Origin: an uncultured Dialister sp.
GTDB taxonomy: Bacteria; Bacillota; Negativicutes; Veillonellales; Dialisteraceae
NCBI GenBank assembly: GCA_900759415.1
Contig: CAAEVC010000118.1
Coordinates: 1 to 11,479, forward strand
DNA: 11,479 nt
Reading direction: 5' to 3'
In this document: positions 5,158 through 11,479 of the stretch, piece after piece
How positions within the stretch are numbered: the stretch's first letter is position 1
How the letters are laid out: each line of letters begins with the position of its first letter
Notes under the pieces: model-generated
Told to the model about the DNA's origin: nothing
What the model saw: the letters and a program-made list of their open reading frames with translations, nothing else
The model's database searches: none
Made by a program: the position numbers and the translations under genes

Positions 5158-6483
5158 ATGGCTGTTAGAAAGCAACGGAGAAGAAGGACGAGGAAACAGG
5201 GAGGACATCCTTTCCTGGTAGTACTCTTTTTTATTTCATTAATTCTGTGTTCCGCCTATGTCACAGACCGGATGACCAATGCACCGGATGCGGAGGTTTC
5301 GGAAAATGTGCCGGCAGTAGGCGAGATTTTCAATGATAAGGAAATGAAGGGTCTCGTGCCGAAGGAAGATCAGGGGACACCAGAGAGCCTTAAGGAAAAG
5401 CTGAAAGCGGCAATCGGCCAGTTCATTACGGTGAAGACTGATGATGATGTGACTGATGTAGAAACCACCATCCATCACAGCGGCGAAAATGAAAATGCAA
5501 AGGCTCCTGCTGAAGAGAAAGAAGAATCTTCATTCAGCATTTCTTCCATTGTGTCTAAGATTACAGGAAATAAAGAGAGCGGAGACAGGGAGAAACCATT
5601 GACCCCTGCCTCTGACGAATCATCTGATACATCTTCCAGAGAAGAAACGGAGAAGAGTGAACGGGTATCAGAGGAGTGGGAAAGCGCTCCGGTTATCCGG
5701 AAAGAGACGGGGGAGAACGGTAAATCTTCATCTTCTGGAAATTCGTACAGGAAACCGGCCGCTCAAGGCGTAAGGAAGCCTGAAACTTCCAAACAGTCGC
5801 CCCGTCCTCAGGTATCAGGAAATGTGAAGGGGAAACTGGCGGTAGTCATCGACGATGCAGGACGGGATCTGGCCTCCCAGCATGTGTATGAATCCCTCGG
5901 TGTACCGCTGACTCTGGCAGTCATGCCGAATCAGGTACATACAAGAGATGCGGCGCTTTCCTGGCATGCCCATGGACTTCCTGTCATTCTCCATCAGCCT
6001 ATGGAATCGGTTTCCGGAAGGGGAATGGAAAATAAGGTCATCCTTACGTCCATGAGTGATACGGAAATCCGGCAGATGTTGAAAGATTCTCTCTCTCAGG
6101 TGCCGGAAGCTATCGGCATCAACAACCATCAGGGGTCCAAAGCAACCACTGACCGCCATACTATGGATGTAGTGATGAATGAACTTCATCACCGCCGTCT
6201 CTTCTTCTTTGACAGCCGTACCAATTCCACCACCGCCGCTGACGGTGCAGCTGCTTCTTACGGCGTTCCTTATGTAAGAAATGATCTTTTCGTAGATAAT
6301 GAAGCAGACGTGGCTGCCATTTCTGCCATGATCCGGGAAGGCGCCAGAAAGGCAGAGAAGTACGGCACCTATGTGATTATCGGCCACTGCCGTCCGAAGA
6401 CTGCAGAAGCATTCCGGCAGATGGTTCCTAAACTTCAGGCAGAAGGGATAGAATTTGTCTATGTGTCTTCCCTTGCCAGATAA
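5158..6483 (+). CDS. Membrane-anchored divergent polysaccharide deacetylase (YibQ-like)
   Basis: This 441-residue protein starts with an Arg/Lys-rich tail (AVRKQRRRRTRK), followed by one hydrophobic segment at about residues 18-36. It should therefore be an N-in signal-anchored protein with the rest outside the cytoplasm. Residues ~40-225 are a long Glu/Ser/Lys/Pro-rich low-complexity linker. The C-terminal domain (~226-441) matches the divergent polysaccharide deacetylase family: AVVIDDAG with Asp232-Asp233, LAVMPNQ, LHQPME, INNHQGS, FFDSRT and IIGHCRP, ending in EFVYVSSL. The family has the NodB-like barrel, but its activity is poorly established. A role on a surface glycan is inferred from fold and location only. 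The start at 5158 is chosen over 5125 because of the promoter and ribosome binding site positions. It is cotranscribed with the SDR 30 nt downstream. Confidence 0.85.
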   Translation: MAVRKQRRRRTRKQGGHPFLVVLFFISLILCSAYVTDRMTNAPDAEVSENVPAVGEIFNDKEMKGLVPKEDQGTPESLKEKLKAAIGQFITVKTDDDVTDVETTIHHSGENENAKAPAEEKEESSFSISSIVSKITGNKESGDREKPLTPASDESSDTSSREETEKSERVSEEWESAPVIRKETGENGKSSSSGNSYRKPAAQGVRKPETSKQSPRPQVSGNVKGKLAVVIDDAGRDLASQHVYESLGVPLTLAVMPNQVHTRDAALSWHAHGLPVILHQPMESVSGRGMENKVILTSMSDTEIRQMLKDSLSQVPEAIGINNHQGSKATTDRHTMDVVMNELHHRRLFFFDSRTNSTTAADGAAASYGVPYVRNDLFVDNEADVAAISAMIREGARKAEKYGTYVIIGHCRPKTAEAFRQMVPKLQAEGIEFVYVSSLAR

Positions 6484-6503
6484 TTATTGAAATTCTTTTC
6501 TTC

Positions 6504-6510
6504 AGGAGGT
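6504..6510 (+). promoter_or_regulatory. Ribosome binding site deciding the SDR start
   Basis: AGGAGGT stands just before ATG 6514. A longer in-frame reading from a TTG at 6487 would include this site inside the coding region and has no site of its own. Confidence 0.8.
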
Positions 6511-6513
6511 CTC

Positions 6514-7239
6514 ATGATACAGACAGCGATTATTTCCGGCGGCACCTCCGGTATAGGACTTGCCACCGCCAGGATTCTGGCAAAAGAGGGTATCCGTCCC
6601 ATTCTTTTAGGGCGGGATGAAGAGAAGGGGAAGAAGGCAGAAGAAAGTGTTCCGGGAAGTCTTTTCGTGCCCTGTGATGTAAGAAATACAGAGGACTTGA
6701 AAAGGGCAGTCACAGCAGCAGACAAAGCGGGTAAGATCACCGGCCTTGTTCTTTCTGCCGGCATTTATGAAGAAAAGCTTCTGGAAAATACGACCGATGA
6801 AGAAATCGAAGATTTCTTTGCAGTCAATGTATTTGGTGCCATGAAACTGGCAAGAGAAGCCATTCCTTTCATGAGAGGCGGCAGGGGAAGCATTGTGGCT
6901 GTTTCTTCTGATGCAGGTATCCAGGGAAATGTACAGTGCAGCCTTTATGGTGCCACTAAGGGAGCACTCGTCTCTTTCATCCGTTCTCTGGCACTGGAAC
7001 TTTCTGTAGAAGGCATCCGTGCCAATGTGGTCTGCCCGGGAGATGTGGATACCCCTCTTCTGGAAAAGCAGCTGGCCACCTATGGAGGCACAAGGGAAGA
7101 AATGGGTAACTGGTATCCTATGATGCGCATTGCCCGTCCGGAAGAAGTGGGAGAAGCCATTGCTTTTCTCCTGTCCGAAAAAGCATCTTTCATCACTGGC
7201 ACAATCCTGCCGGTAGATGGAGGATTAACTGACTGGTAA
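6514..7239 (+). CDS. Short-chain dehydrogenase/reductase (SDR), FabG-like
   Basis: This 241-residue classical SDR is a soluble NAD(P)-dependent oxidoreductase. The cofactor glycine motif SGGTSGIG spans 8-15. Arg34 after the second strand (LLGRDEE) suggests NADP(H). CDV (54-56) contacts the adenine ring. LSAG (80-83) replaces the usual NNAG. The catalytic tetrad is complete: Asn105, Ser132, Tyr145 and Lys149 (YGATK). CPGDVDTP and a C-terminal TGTILPVDGG follow the family pattern. The substrate is not determinable; a 3-oxoacyl-ACP reductase, a sugar or a small-molecule alcohol dehydrogenase are all possible. It follows the YibQ-like gene by 30 nt without its own promoter, so it is the second gene of that operon. 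A hairpin terminator follows at once. Confidence 0.88.
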   Translation: MIQTAIISGGTSGIGLATARILAKEGIRPILLGRDEEKGKKAEESVPGSLFVPCDVRNTEDLKRAVTAADKAGKITGLVLSAGIYEEKLLENTTDEEIEDFFAVNVFGAMKLAREAIPFMRGGRGSIVAVSSDAGIQGNVQCSLYGATKGALVSFIRSLALELSVEGIRANVVCPGDVDTPLLEKQLATYGGTREEMGNWYPMMRIARPEEVGEAIAFLLSEKASFITGTILPVDGGLTDW

Positions 7240-7241
7240 AT

Positions 7242-7287
7242 AAGGGGATGTAACAAAATGCTCTGTCATTTTGCTTACATCCCCTTT
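7242..7287 (+). terminator. Terminator of the YibQ-like/SDR operon
   Basis: A long stem (7242-7260 with 7267-7286, one bulged G) pairs AAGGGGATGTAA-CAAAATG with CATTTTG-TTACATCCCCTT around a 6-nt loop. It starts 2 nt after the SDR stop. Only three T residues end the 3' side, so efficiency is less certain than for the other terminators. Confidence 0.75.
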
Positions 7288-7289
7288 CG

Positions 7290-7310
7290 AGCTGTGAGAT
7301 GGGAGGGTGG
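7290..7310. repeat. Degenerate 7-bp repeat after a terminator
   Basis: Heptads AGCTGTG, AGATGGG and AGGGTGG follow the terminator T-tract directly. AGCTGTGAG is shared exactly with the minus strand of 4013-4021, which also directly follows a terminator. Confidence 0.35.
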
Positions 7311-7389
7311 GGAAATCATAAAGATTTTTCCCTTATACTTTCAAATTTCAAATCAAAGCTCTGTTTTTATTCAGTCCCTATTTCTTTTG

Positions 7390-7401
7390 TGGTAATATAA
7401 T
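7390..7401 (+). promoter_or_regulatory. Promoter for purL
   Basis: TGGTAATATAAT contains a perfect TATAAT at 7396-7401, with TG-G just upstream in the alternative register TAATAT (7393-7398). The expected start near 7408 gives a leader of about 68 nt. There is no good -35. Confidence 0.55.
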
Positions 7402-7408
7402 AGTGTAA

Positions 7409-7467
7409 TTTCCATCATTCGATGGGAAGGGGCAATGGGATGCCGTAAATCCCGATTGGGGAAGGAG
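7409..7467 (+). promoter_or_regulatory. Structured purL leader with alternative pairings and the ribosome binding site
   Basis: An 8-bp hairpin TTTCCATC (7409-7416)/GATGGGAA (7421-7428) would sit at the extreme 5' end of the mRNA. Next come two mutually exclusive small stems: GGCA (7431-7434)/TGCC (7441-7444) and GGGAT (7437-7441)/ATCCC (7449-7453). GGGAAGG is repeated at 7424-7430 and 7459-7465. The second copy overlaps the AAGGAG site (7462-7467), so the TTTCC strand could in principle pair with either copy. It does not match the purine riboswitch or another class I can recognise. Confidence 0.35.
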
Positions 7468-7475
7468 TGTTGATT

Positions 7476-10400
7476 TTGTCTGCAATCAGACGCTTGTATG
7501 TAAGAAAGAAAGAAGGCTTCCGTCAGGGAGAAGAACGTCTTACCCGCCAGCTTAAAGAAGTACTGGGGGACCGTATTTCTGATTCTGCCATTTATCACCG
7601 TTATGATGTAGATGGCCTTACTGAAGAAGATTATGGAAAAGCAGCAGCCACTGTTTTCTCCGAACCGCCGGTAGATGACATCAGAGAAACACTCCCGGAA
7701 GGAGATCTGGTCATCGGGGTAGAATTCCTCCCCGGCCAATATGATCAGAGAGCAGATTCTGCAGAACAGTGCCTGGCCATTGTGACAGGCAAAGACGGCG
7801 CCAGAGTGCGCTGCTCTCTTGTCTACGCTTTCCATGGACAGTTCCAGAAAGAAGACAGAGAAAGAATCGTAAAATTCCTTGTAAATCCTGTGGAATCCAG
7901 AGAAGCAGATCTTGCGCCTGCATCCACTTTGGACCTGCCGCTGGAAGACCCGAAGGATGTGCCGGTGATTGAAGGCCTCCGGAATCTTGACGACAGAGGC
8001 ATCGATGAACTCATTGGGTCCATGGGACTTGCCATGAGCCATGAAGACCTTGTGATGATCAGAGATTACTTCAGGGATGAAGAAAAGAGAGATCCTACGG
8101 AAACAGAAATCCGTGTACTGGATACCTACTGGTCTGACCACTGCCGTCATACCACTTTCTCTACCCGTCTCACCGATATTGAAATCGAAGAAGGAAAGTT
8201 CACTGCTCCTGTTTCCAGAGCATTAAAAGAATATGAAGACATGAGAGATGACGTTTACGGTAAAGATACCACCCGTCCGGTCACTTTCATGGATATGGCG
8301 ACGGCTGCAGTCAAATTCCTCCGGAAGGAAGGGAAACTGCAGAATCTGGATGCTTCCGATGAAGTCAATGCATGCACCATCAAGGTGACTATTGATACAG
8401 AAGATGGGGAAGAAGACTGGCTCCTTCTCTTCAAGAATGAAACCCATAACCATCCTACAGAAATAGAACCATTCGGCGGTGCAGCGACCTGCCTTGGCGG
8501 CTGTATCAGAGATCCACTCTCCGGCCGTTCCTATGTATATCAGGCCATGCGGGTCACTGGTTCCGGAGATCCCCGGACGCCCCTTTCTGAAACTCTTCCG
8601 GGAAAACTTCCGCAGAGAAAGATTACTGTAGAAGCAGCGAAAGGTTACAGCTCCTATGGCAACCAGATCGGTCTTGCCACCGGGGAAGTCAAGGAATATT
8701 ACCATCCCGGATTCATTGCCAAGCGCATGGAAATCGGAGCGGTTGTAGCAGCAGCTCCTGAAGACCATGTCATCCGTCTTGCTCCAGAAGCGGGAGATGT
8801 AGTCATCCTCGTCGGCGGCCGGACAGGCCGTGACGGCATGGGCGGCGCTACCGGCTCTTCCAAGGAACTGAATACCGAATCTATTGAAACCTGCGGCGCA
8901 GAAGTACAGAAAGGCAATCCGCTGACCGAAAGAAAGATCCAGTGCCTCTTCCGCCGTGGTGAAGTGACCCGTCTTATCAAACGGTGCAACGATTTTGGCG
9001 CCGGCGGCGTATCTGTAGCAGTGGGCGAATTGACTGACGGACTTTCCATCAATCTGGATAAGGTACCGAAGAAATATGAAGGCCTTGACGGCACAGAGCT
9101 TGCCATTTCCGAATCCCAGGAAAGAATGGCAGTGGTGGTAAGAAAAGAAGATGCAGAAGCATTCATTGCCTATGCAGCTGAAGAAAATCTGGAAGCTACA
9201 GTCATTGCCGATGTGACTGATACGAAGAGACTGGTCATGACCTGGAGAGGAAAGGACATCGTCAATATTTCCAGAGCATTCCTTGATACCAACGGCGCCC
9301 AGCAGGTGAAATCCGCCTATATTGCAAGCCCTGATGAAAAGGGATTCTTCAATCCCCAGCCTGTGAAATCTGTAAAGGATACCTGGATTTCCAGAATGGC
9401 AGATCTGAACAACTGCTCCCAGCAGGGACTTTCTGAAGGATTTGACTCCACCGTCGGTGCCGGCACAGTTCTCATGCCTTTTGGCGGCAGATACCAGAAG
9501 ACACCGGCCGACGGCATGGTTGCCAAATTCCCGGTCCGCAAAGGAGAAACGGACAGCGCCAGCTTCATGGCCCACGGTTTTGACCCGGAACTTGCTTCCT
9601 GGAGTCCATTCCATGGTGCAGTCTATGCAGTCCTTCTCTCTGTGACCCGTCTCGTTTCCATGGGGGCTGACTGGAGAAAGGCATACCTTACACTGCAGGA
9701 ATATTTTGAAAAACTGACTGACCGGACAAGCTGGGGCAAACCGGCAGCTGCCCTTCTCGGTGCCCTCCACATGCAGAAGGAACTGGGGCTTGGCGCCATC
9801 GGCGGCAAGGATTCCATGAGCGGCACTTTCAATGATATCCATGTACCGCCGACTCTCGTTTCCTTCGCCATCGCGCCTGGTAAAGCTTCTGAAGCAGTGA
9901 GCCAGGAACTGAAGAAGGAAGGGGATGTGCTCGTCATCTTCGGTATGCCGAAGAAGGAAGACGGCATGCCTGACCTGGAAGTATTCAAAAAACACGCAGA
10001 TTTCCTCTATGAAGAAGTGCAGAAGGGCCATGTAGCTGCCATGAAGGCAGTAGACCATGGCGGTGTCGCAGTGACTGCAGCCAAAATGGCCTTTGGCAAC
10101 CGCCTGGGCATCCGCTTTACCGATAACCTGCCGTTCCCGAAATTCTTCGGCAATTTCTACGGCGCCATCATTGTAGAAACCACGCCGGAACTGGCAGAGG
10201 AATTTGCAAAACAGCCGCACACAAGGATTCTCGGTACAGTTGGCGGCGAAGAGATGGAAGCTTATGGAGAAAACGTTTCCCTGGAAGAACTGCTGAAAGC
10301 CTATGAAGGCGCACTGGATCCTATCTTCCCGAGAAGAGCAGAAGATAAGGATATGGGGACACCGGCTCTTCCTTTCATGGAAGGAAAGGATGTCCATGTC

Positions 10401-11216
10401 CGTACCCATTCCATCACACCGAAAGTATTCATCCCTACCATGCCGGGAAATAACTGCGAAGTGGACAGTGCAAGAGCTTTCGAAAGAGCAGGCGCGTCTG
10501 CAGAAATCTTCATCTTAAGAAACCGGAATTCTGAAGAACTGAAAGATTCGGTAGAAGAAATGGCAAAGCGGATCGCTGATTCCCAGATTGTCATGTTCCC
10601 AGGCGGATTCTCTGCCGGCGATGAACCGGACGGAAGCGGCAAGTTCATTGCAGCAGTATTCAGAAATGAAAAACTGAAAGAAGCAATGGATGATCTGCTG
10701 CATCATAGAGACGGCCTTGCTCTTGGCATCTGCAACGGATTCCAGGCGCTCATCAAACTGGGCCTTGTACCTTACGGCGAATTCAAACCGCTCACCAGTG
10801 ACGCGCCGACGCTTACCTTCAATACCATCGGCCGTCACCTGTCCCGCTACGTGACTACGAAAGTGGTTTCCACCATGTCCCCCTGGCTCTCCCTCTGCAA
10901 ACCGGGAGATCTGCACAGCATTGCTATCAGCCATGGGGAAGGACGGTTCATTGCTTCTGATGAACAGATCCGGGCGCTGGCAGCCAATGGACAGATTGCC
11001 ACCCAGTATACAGACTTTGATGGCAATCCCACAGGAGACAGCCGGTTCAATCCGAACGGTTCTTCCTGGTCCATCGAAGGTATCACGAGCCCTGACGGAA
11101 GAGTTCTGGGCAAGATGGGCCATACAGAAAGAAGCGGCAGCAATATCGGTAAGAATATTTCCGGTAATAAATACCAGCCTCTCTTCGAAGCCGGCGTGAC
11201 CTATTTCAAAGGATAA
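7476..11216 (+). CDS. purL: Phosphoribosylformylglycinamidine synthase, single-chain (FGAM synthase)
   Basis: This ~1246-residue cytoplasmic enzyme uses ATP and glutamine to convert FGAR to FGAM in step 4 of purine synthesis. It is the large one-chain form, with PurS-like, synthetase and glutaminase parts fused. In order there are: an N-terminal PurS-like region (RRLYVRKKEGF), a linker with DTYWSDHCRHTTF (from 216), the first synthetase half with NETHNHPTEIEPF (from 321), the second half with GGKDSMSG, and a class I glutaminase from about 984. The triad is complete: Cys1086 (GICNGFQ), His1153 and Glu1155 (SHGEGRF). The longest ORF begins at GTG 7467, which lies inside the AAGGAG ribosome site (7462-7467). 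TTG 7476, 8 nt after it, gives MSAIRRLYV, which fits the family start. No other pur genes are in the window. Confidence 0.95.
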   Translation: MSAIRRLYVRKKEGFRQGEERLTRQLKEVLGDRISDSAIYHRYDVDGLTEEDYGKAAATVFSEPPVDDIRETLPEGDLVIGVEFLPGQYDQRADSAEQCLAIVTGKDGARVRCSLVYAFHGQFQKEDRERIVKFLVNPVESREADLAPASTLDLPLEDPKDVPVIEGLRNLDDRGIDELIGSMGLAMSHEDLVMIRDYFRDEEKRDPTETEIRVLDTYWSDHCRHTTFSTRLTDIEIEEGKFTAPVSRALKEYEDMRDDVYGKDTTRPVTFMDMATAAVKFLRKEGKLQNLDASDEVNACTIKVTIDTEDGEEDWLLLFKNETHNHPTEIEPFGGAATCLGGCIRDPLSGRSYVYQAMRVTGSGDPRTPLSETLPGKLPQRKITVEAAKGYSSYGNQIGLATGEVKEYYHPGFIAKRMEIGAVVAAAPEDHVIRLAPEAGDVVILVGGRTGRDGMGGATGSSKELNTESIETCGAEVQKGNPLTERKIQCLFRRGEVTRLIKRCNDFGAGGVSVAVGELTDGLSINLDKVPKKYEGLDGTELAISESQERMAVVVRKEDAEAFIAYAAEENLEATVIADVTDTKRLVMTWRGKDIVNISRAFLDTNGAQQVKSAYIASPDEKGFFNPQPVKSVKDTWISRMADLNNCSQQGLSEGFDSTVGAGTVLMPFGGRYQKTPADGMVAKFPVRKGETDSASFMAHGFDPELASWSPFHGAVYAVLLSVTRLVSMGADWRKAYLTLQEYFEKLTDRTSWGKPAAALLGALHMQKELGLGAIGGKDSMSGTFNDIHVPPTLVSFAIAPGKASEAVSQELKKEGDVLVIFGMPKKEDGMPDLEVFKKHADFLYEEVQKGHVAAMKAVDHGGVAVTAAKMAFGNRLGIRFTDNLPFPKFFGNFYGAIIVETTPELAEEFAKQPHTRILGTVGGEEMEAYGENVSLEELLKAYEGALDPIFPRRAEDKDMGTPALPFMEGKDVHVRTHSITPKVFIPTMPGNNCEVDSARAFERAGASAEIFILRNRNSEELKDSVEEMAKRIADSQIVMFPGGFSAGDEPDGSGKFIAAVFRNEKLKEAMDDLLHHRDGLALGICNGFQALIKLGLVPYGEFKPLTSDAPTLTFNTIGRHLSRYVTTKVVSTMSPWLSLCKPGDLHSIAISHGEGRFIASDEQIRALAANGQIATQYTDFDGNPTGDSRFNPNGSSWSIEGITSPDGRVLGKMGHTERSGSNIGKNISGNKYQPLFEAGVTYFKG

Positions 11217-11315
11217 TGAGAGCGGGCTGTTCATTCCTGCACCTGCCGGAATGGCAGCAGAAGTGACGCTCAACCGGAGCTGATACTCCTGTTATGTAAA
11301 AAACCGCTGAGATGT
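11217..11315 (+). other. purL 3' untranslated region, no gene seen
   Basis: Between the purL stop and its terminator I see only a weak stem CATTCC (11232-11237)/GGAATG (11248-11253) and a 10-codon ORF (11251-11283) without a ribosome binding site. No convincing gene is present. Confidence 0.5.
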
Positions 11316-11364
11316 AAAAGGGATTGTGAGAAGATGCGGAAGCATTTGCTCACAATCCTTTTTT
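11316..11364 (+). terminator. Terminator of purL with GNRA-capped inner stem
   Basis: AAAAGG-ATTGTGAG (11316-11330, one bulged G) pairs with CTCACAATCCTTTT (11349-11362), followed by six T (11359-11364). Inside the loop ATGC-GGAA-GCAT forms a second stem with a GNRA-type tetraloop. It lies about 100 nt after the purL stop. Confidence 0.85.
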
Positions 11365-11387
11365 GTAAAAGAATTTCCGATATGGTC

Positions 11388-11393
11388 TATAAT
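11388..11393 (+). promoter_or_regulatory. Possible -10 element downstream of purL
   Basis: A perfect TATAAT follows the purL terminator by 24 nt. TTGTAA at 11363-11368 is a poor -35 with a 19-bp spacer. It would drive a gene starting at or beyond the right edge. Confidence 0.3.
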
Positions 11394-11439
11394 TTCCAAA
11401 GTTATCTATAGTATCATTATTTCACAGAATATATCATGG

Positions 11440-11461
11440 GATGACATTGTTGTATGTCATC
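11440..11461. repeat. Perfect 8-bp inverted repeat near the right edge
   Basis: GATGACAT (11440-11447) and ATGTCATC (11454-11461) form a perfect stem with loop TGTTGT. It could be an operator or a leader hairpin. An ATG at 11441 is open for 13 codons to the edge, but it has no ribosome binding site. On the minus strand a frame open from the edge stops at 11434-11436. The gene content here is undecided. Confidence 0.4.
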
Positions 11462-11479
11462 GGCAAAGCTGATACCTTA

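Noticed and set aside
7309..7331. Second hairpin after the SDR terminator
   Set aside because: It has nine pairs with two G-U pairs and mostly A-T, and lacks a clean T-tract. It is weaker than the hairpin at 7242-7287, so it is not listed as a terminator.
7402..7475. Known purine-type riboswitch upstream of purL
   Set aside because: I looked for the conserved purine riboswitch core and loop sequences and for ykkC/PRPP-type conserved blocks and did not find them. The leader is also short for these classes.
8223..10409. 728-codon open frame on the minus strand opposite purL
   Set aside because: It lies wholly inside purL, which has complete family motifs. The translation is rich in Cys, His and Phe with no recognisable domain, and no ribosome site or promoter is evident. 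It stays open because purL rarely uses codons whose complements are stops (TTA, CTA, TCA).
11251..11283. 10-codon ORF after purL
   Set aside because: It has no ribosome binding site and a random-looking peptide, and it sits in a weak hairpin.
1..11479. CRISPR array, tRNA, rRNA, insertion sequence or phage genes
   Set aside because: I found no regularly spaced repeats of CRISPR length, no cloverleaf with a recognisable T-loop, no transposase or integrase motifs and no terminal inverted repeats with a target duplication.

Overview
The window looks like a chromosomal housekeeping stretch from a low-to-moderate GC, Firmicutes-related bacterium. My best guess is a diderm Negativicute of the Veillonella/Dialister kind. 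This is an inference from the Firmicutes-type single-chain PurL, the strong AAGGAGG ribosome binding sites, a YibQ-type divergent polysaccharide deacetylase and an apparent lipoprotein rhodanese. No 16S rRNA or other marker is present to prove it. I see no insertion sequence, phage gene, tRNA, rRNA or CRISPR array.

Layout. (1) 104-1241, minus strand: a two-gene operon of a zinc-ribbon protein followed by a secreted rhodanese, closed by a strong bidirectional hairpin. (2) 1262-1347: a compact divergent promoter region with two extended -10 elements and a large dyad. (3) 1368-3832, plus strand: a tightly coupled four-gene operon of a YbgC-type hotdog thioesterase, a MurI-type glutamate racemase, a membrane-anchored protein of unknown function and a CofE-like (F420-0:L-glutamate ligase family) protein. 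(4) 3834-4058: a convergent intergenic region with three hairpins and a degenerate 7-bp tandem repeat. (5) 4063-5007, minus strand: a D-isomer-specific 2-hydroxyacid dehydrogenase. (6) 5008-5157: a divergent promoter region. (7) 5158-7239, plus strand: a membrane-anchored YibQ-like deacetylase-fold protein and a short-chain dehydrogenase, then a terminator. (8) 7390-11216, plus strand: purL with its own promoter and a structured leader, then a long terminator. (9) 11365-11479: a promoter-like motif and a hairpin with no certain gene.

The genes fall into envelope or peptidoglycan precursor metabolism (murI, YibQ-like, possibly YbgC), redox enzymes of unknown substrate, sulfur-transfer chemistry and purine synthesis. 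The most intriguing unit is the four-gene operon. It puts a racemase that makes D-glutamate next to a homologue of an enzyme family that ligates glutamate, with a membrane-anchored partner of unknown function. Several starts are placed downstream of the longest possible ORF start because the ribosome binding site or promoter position demands it: 5007, 5158, 6514 and 7476. All four gene-proximal promoters I can see rely on a TG-N-TAWAAT-like extended -10 without a convincing -35.
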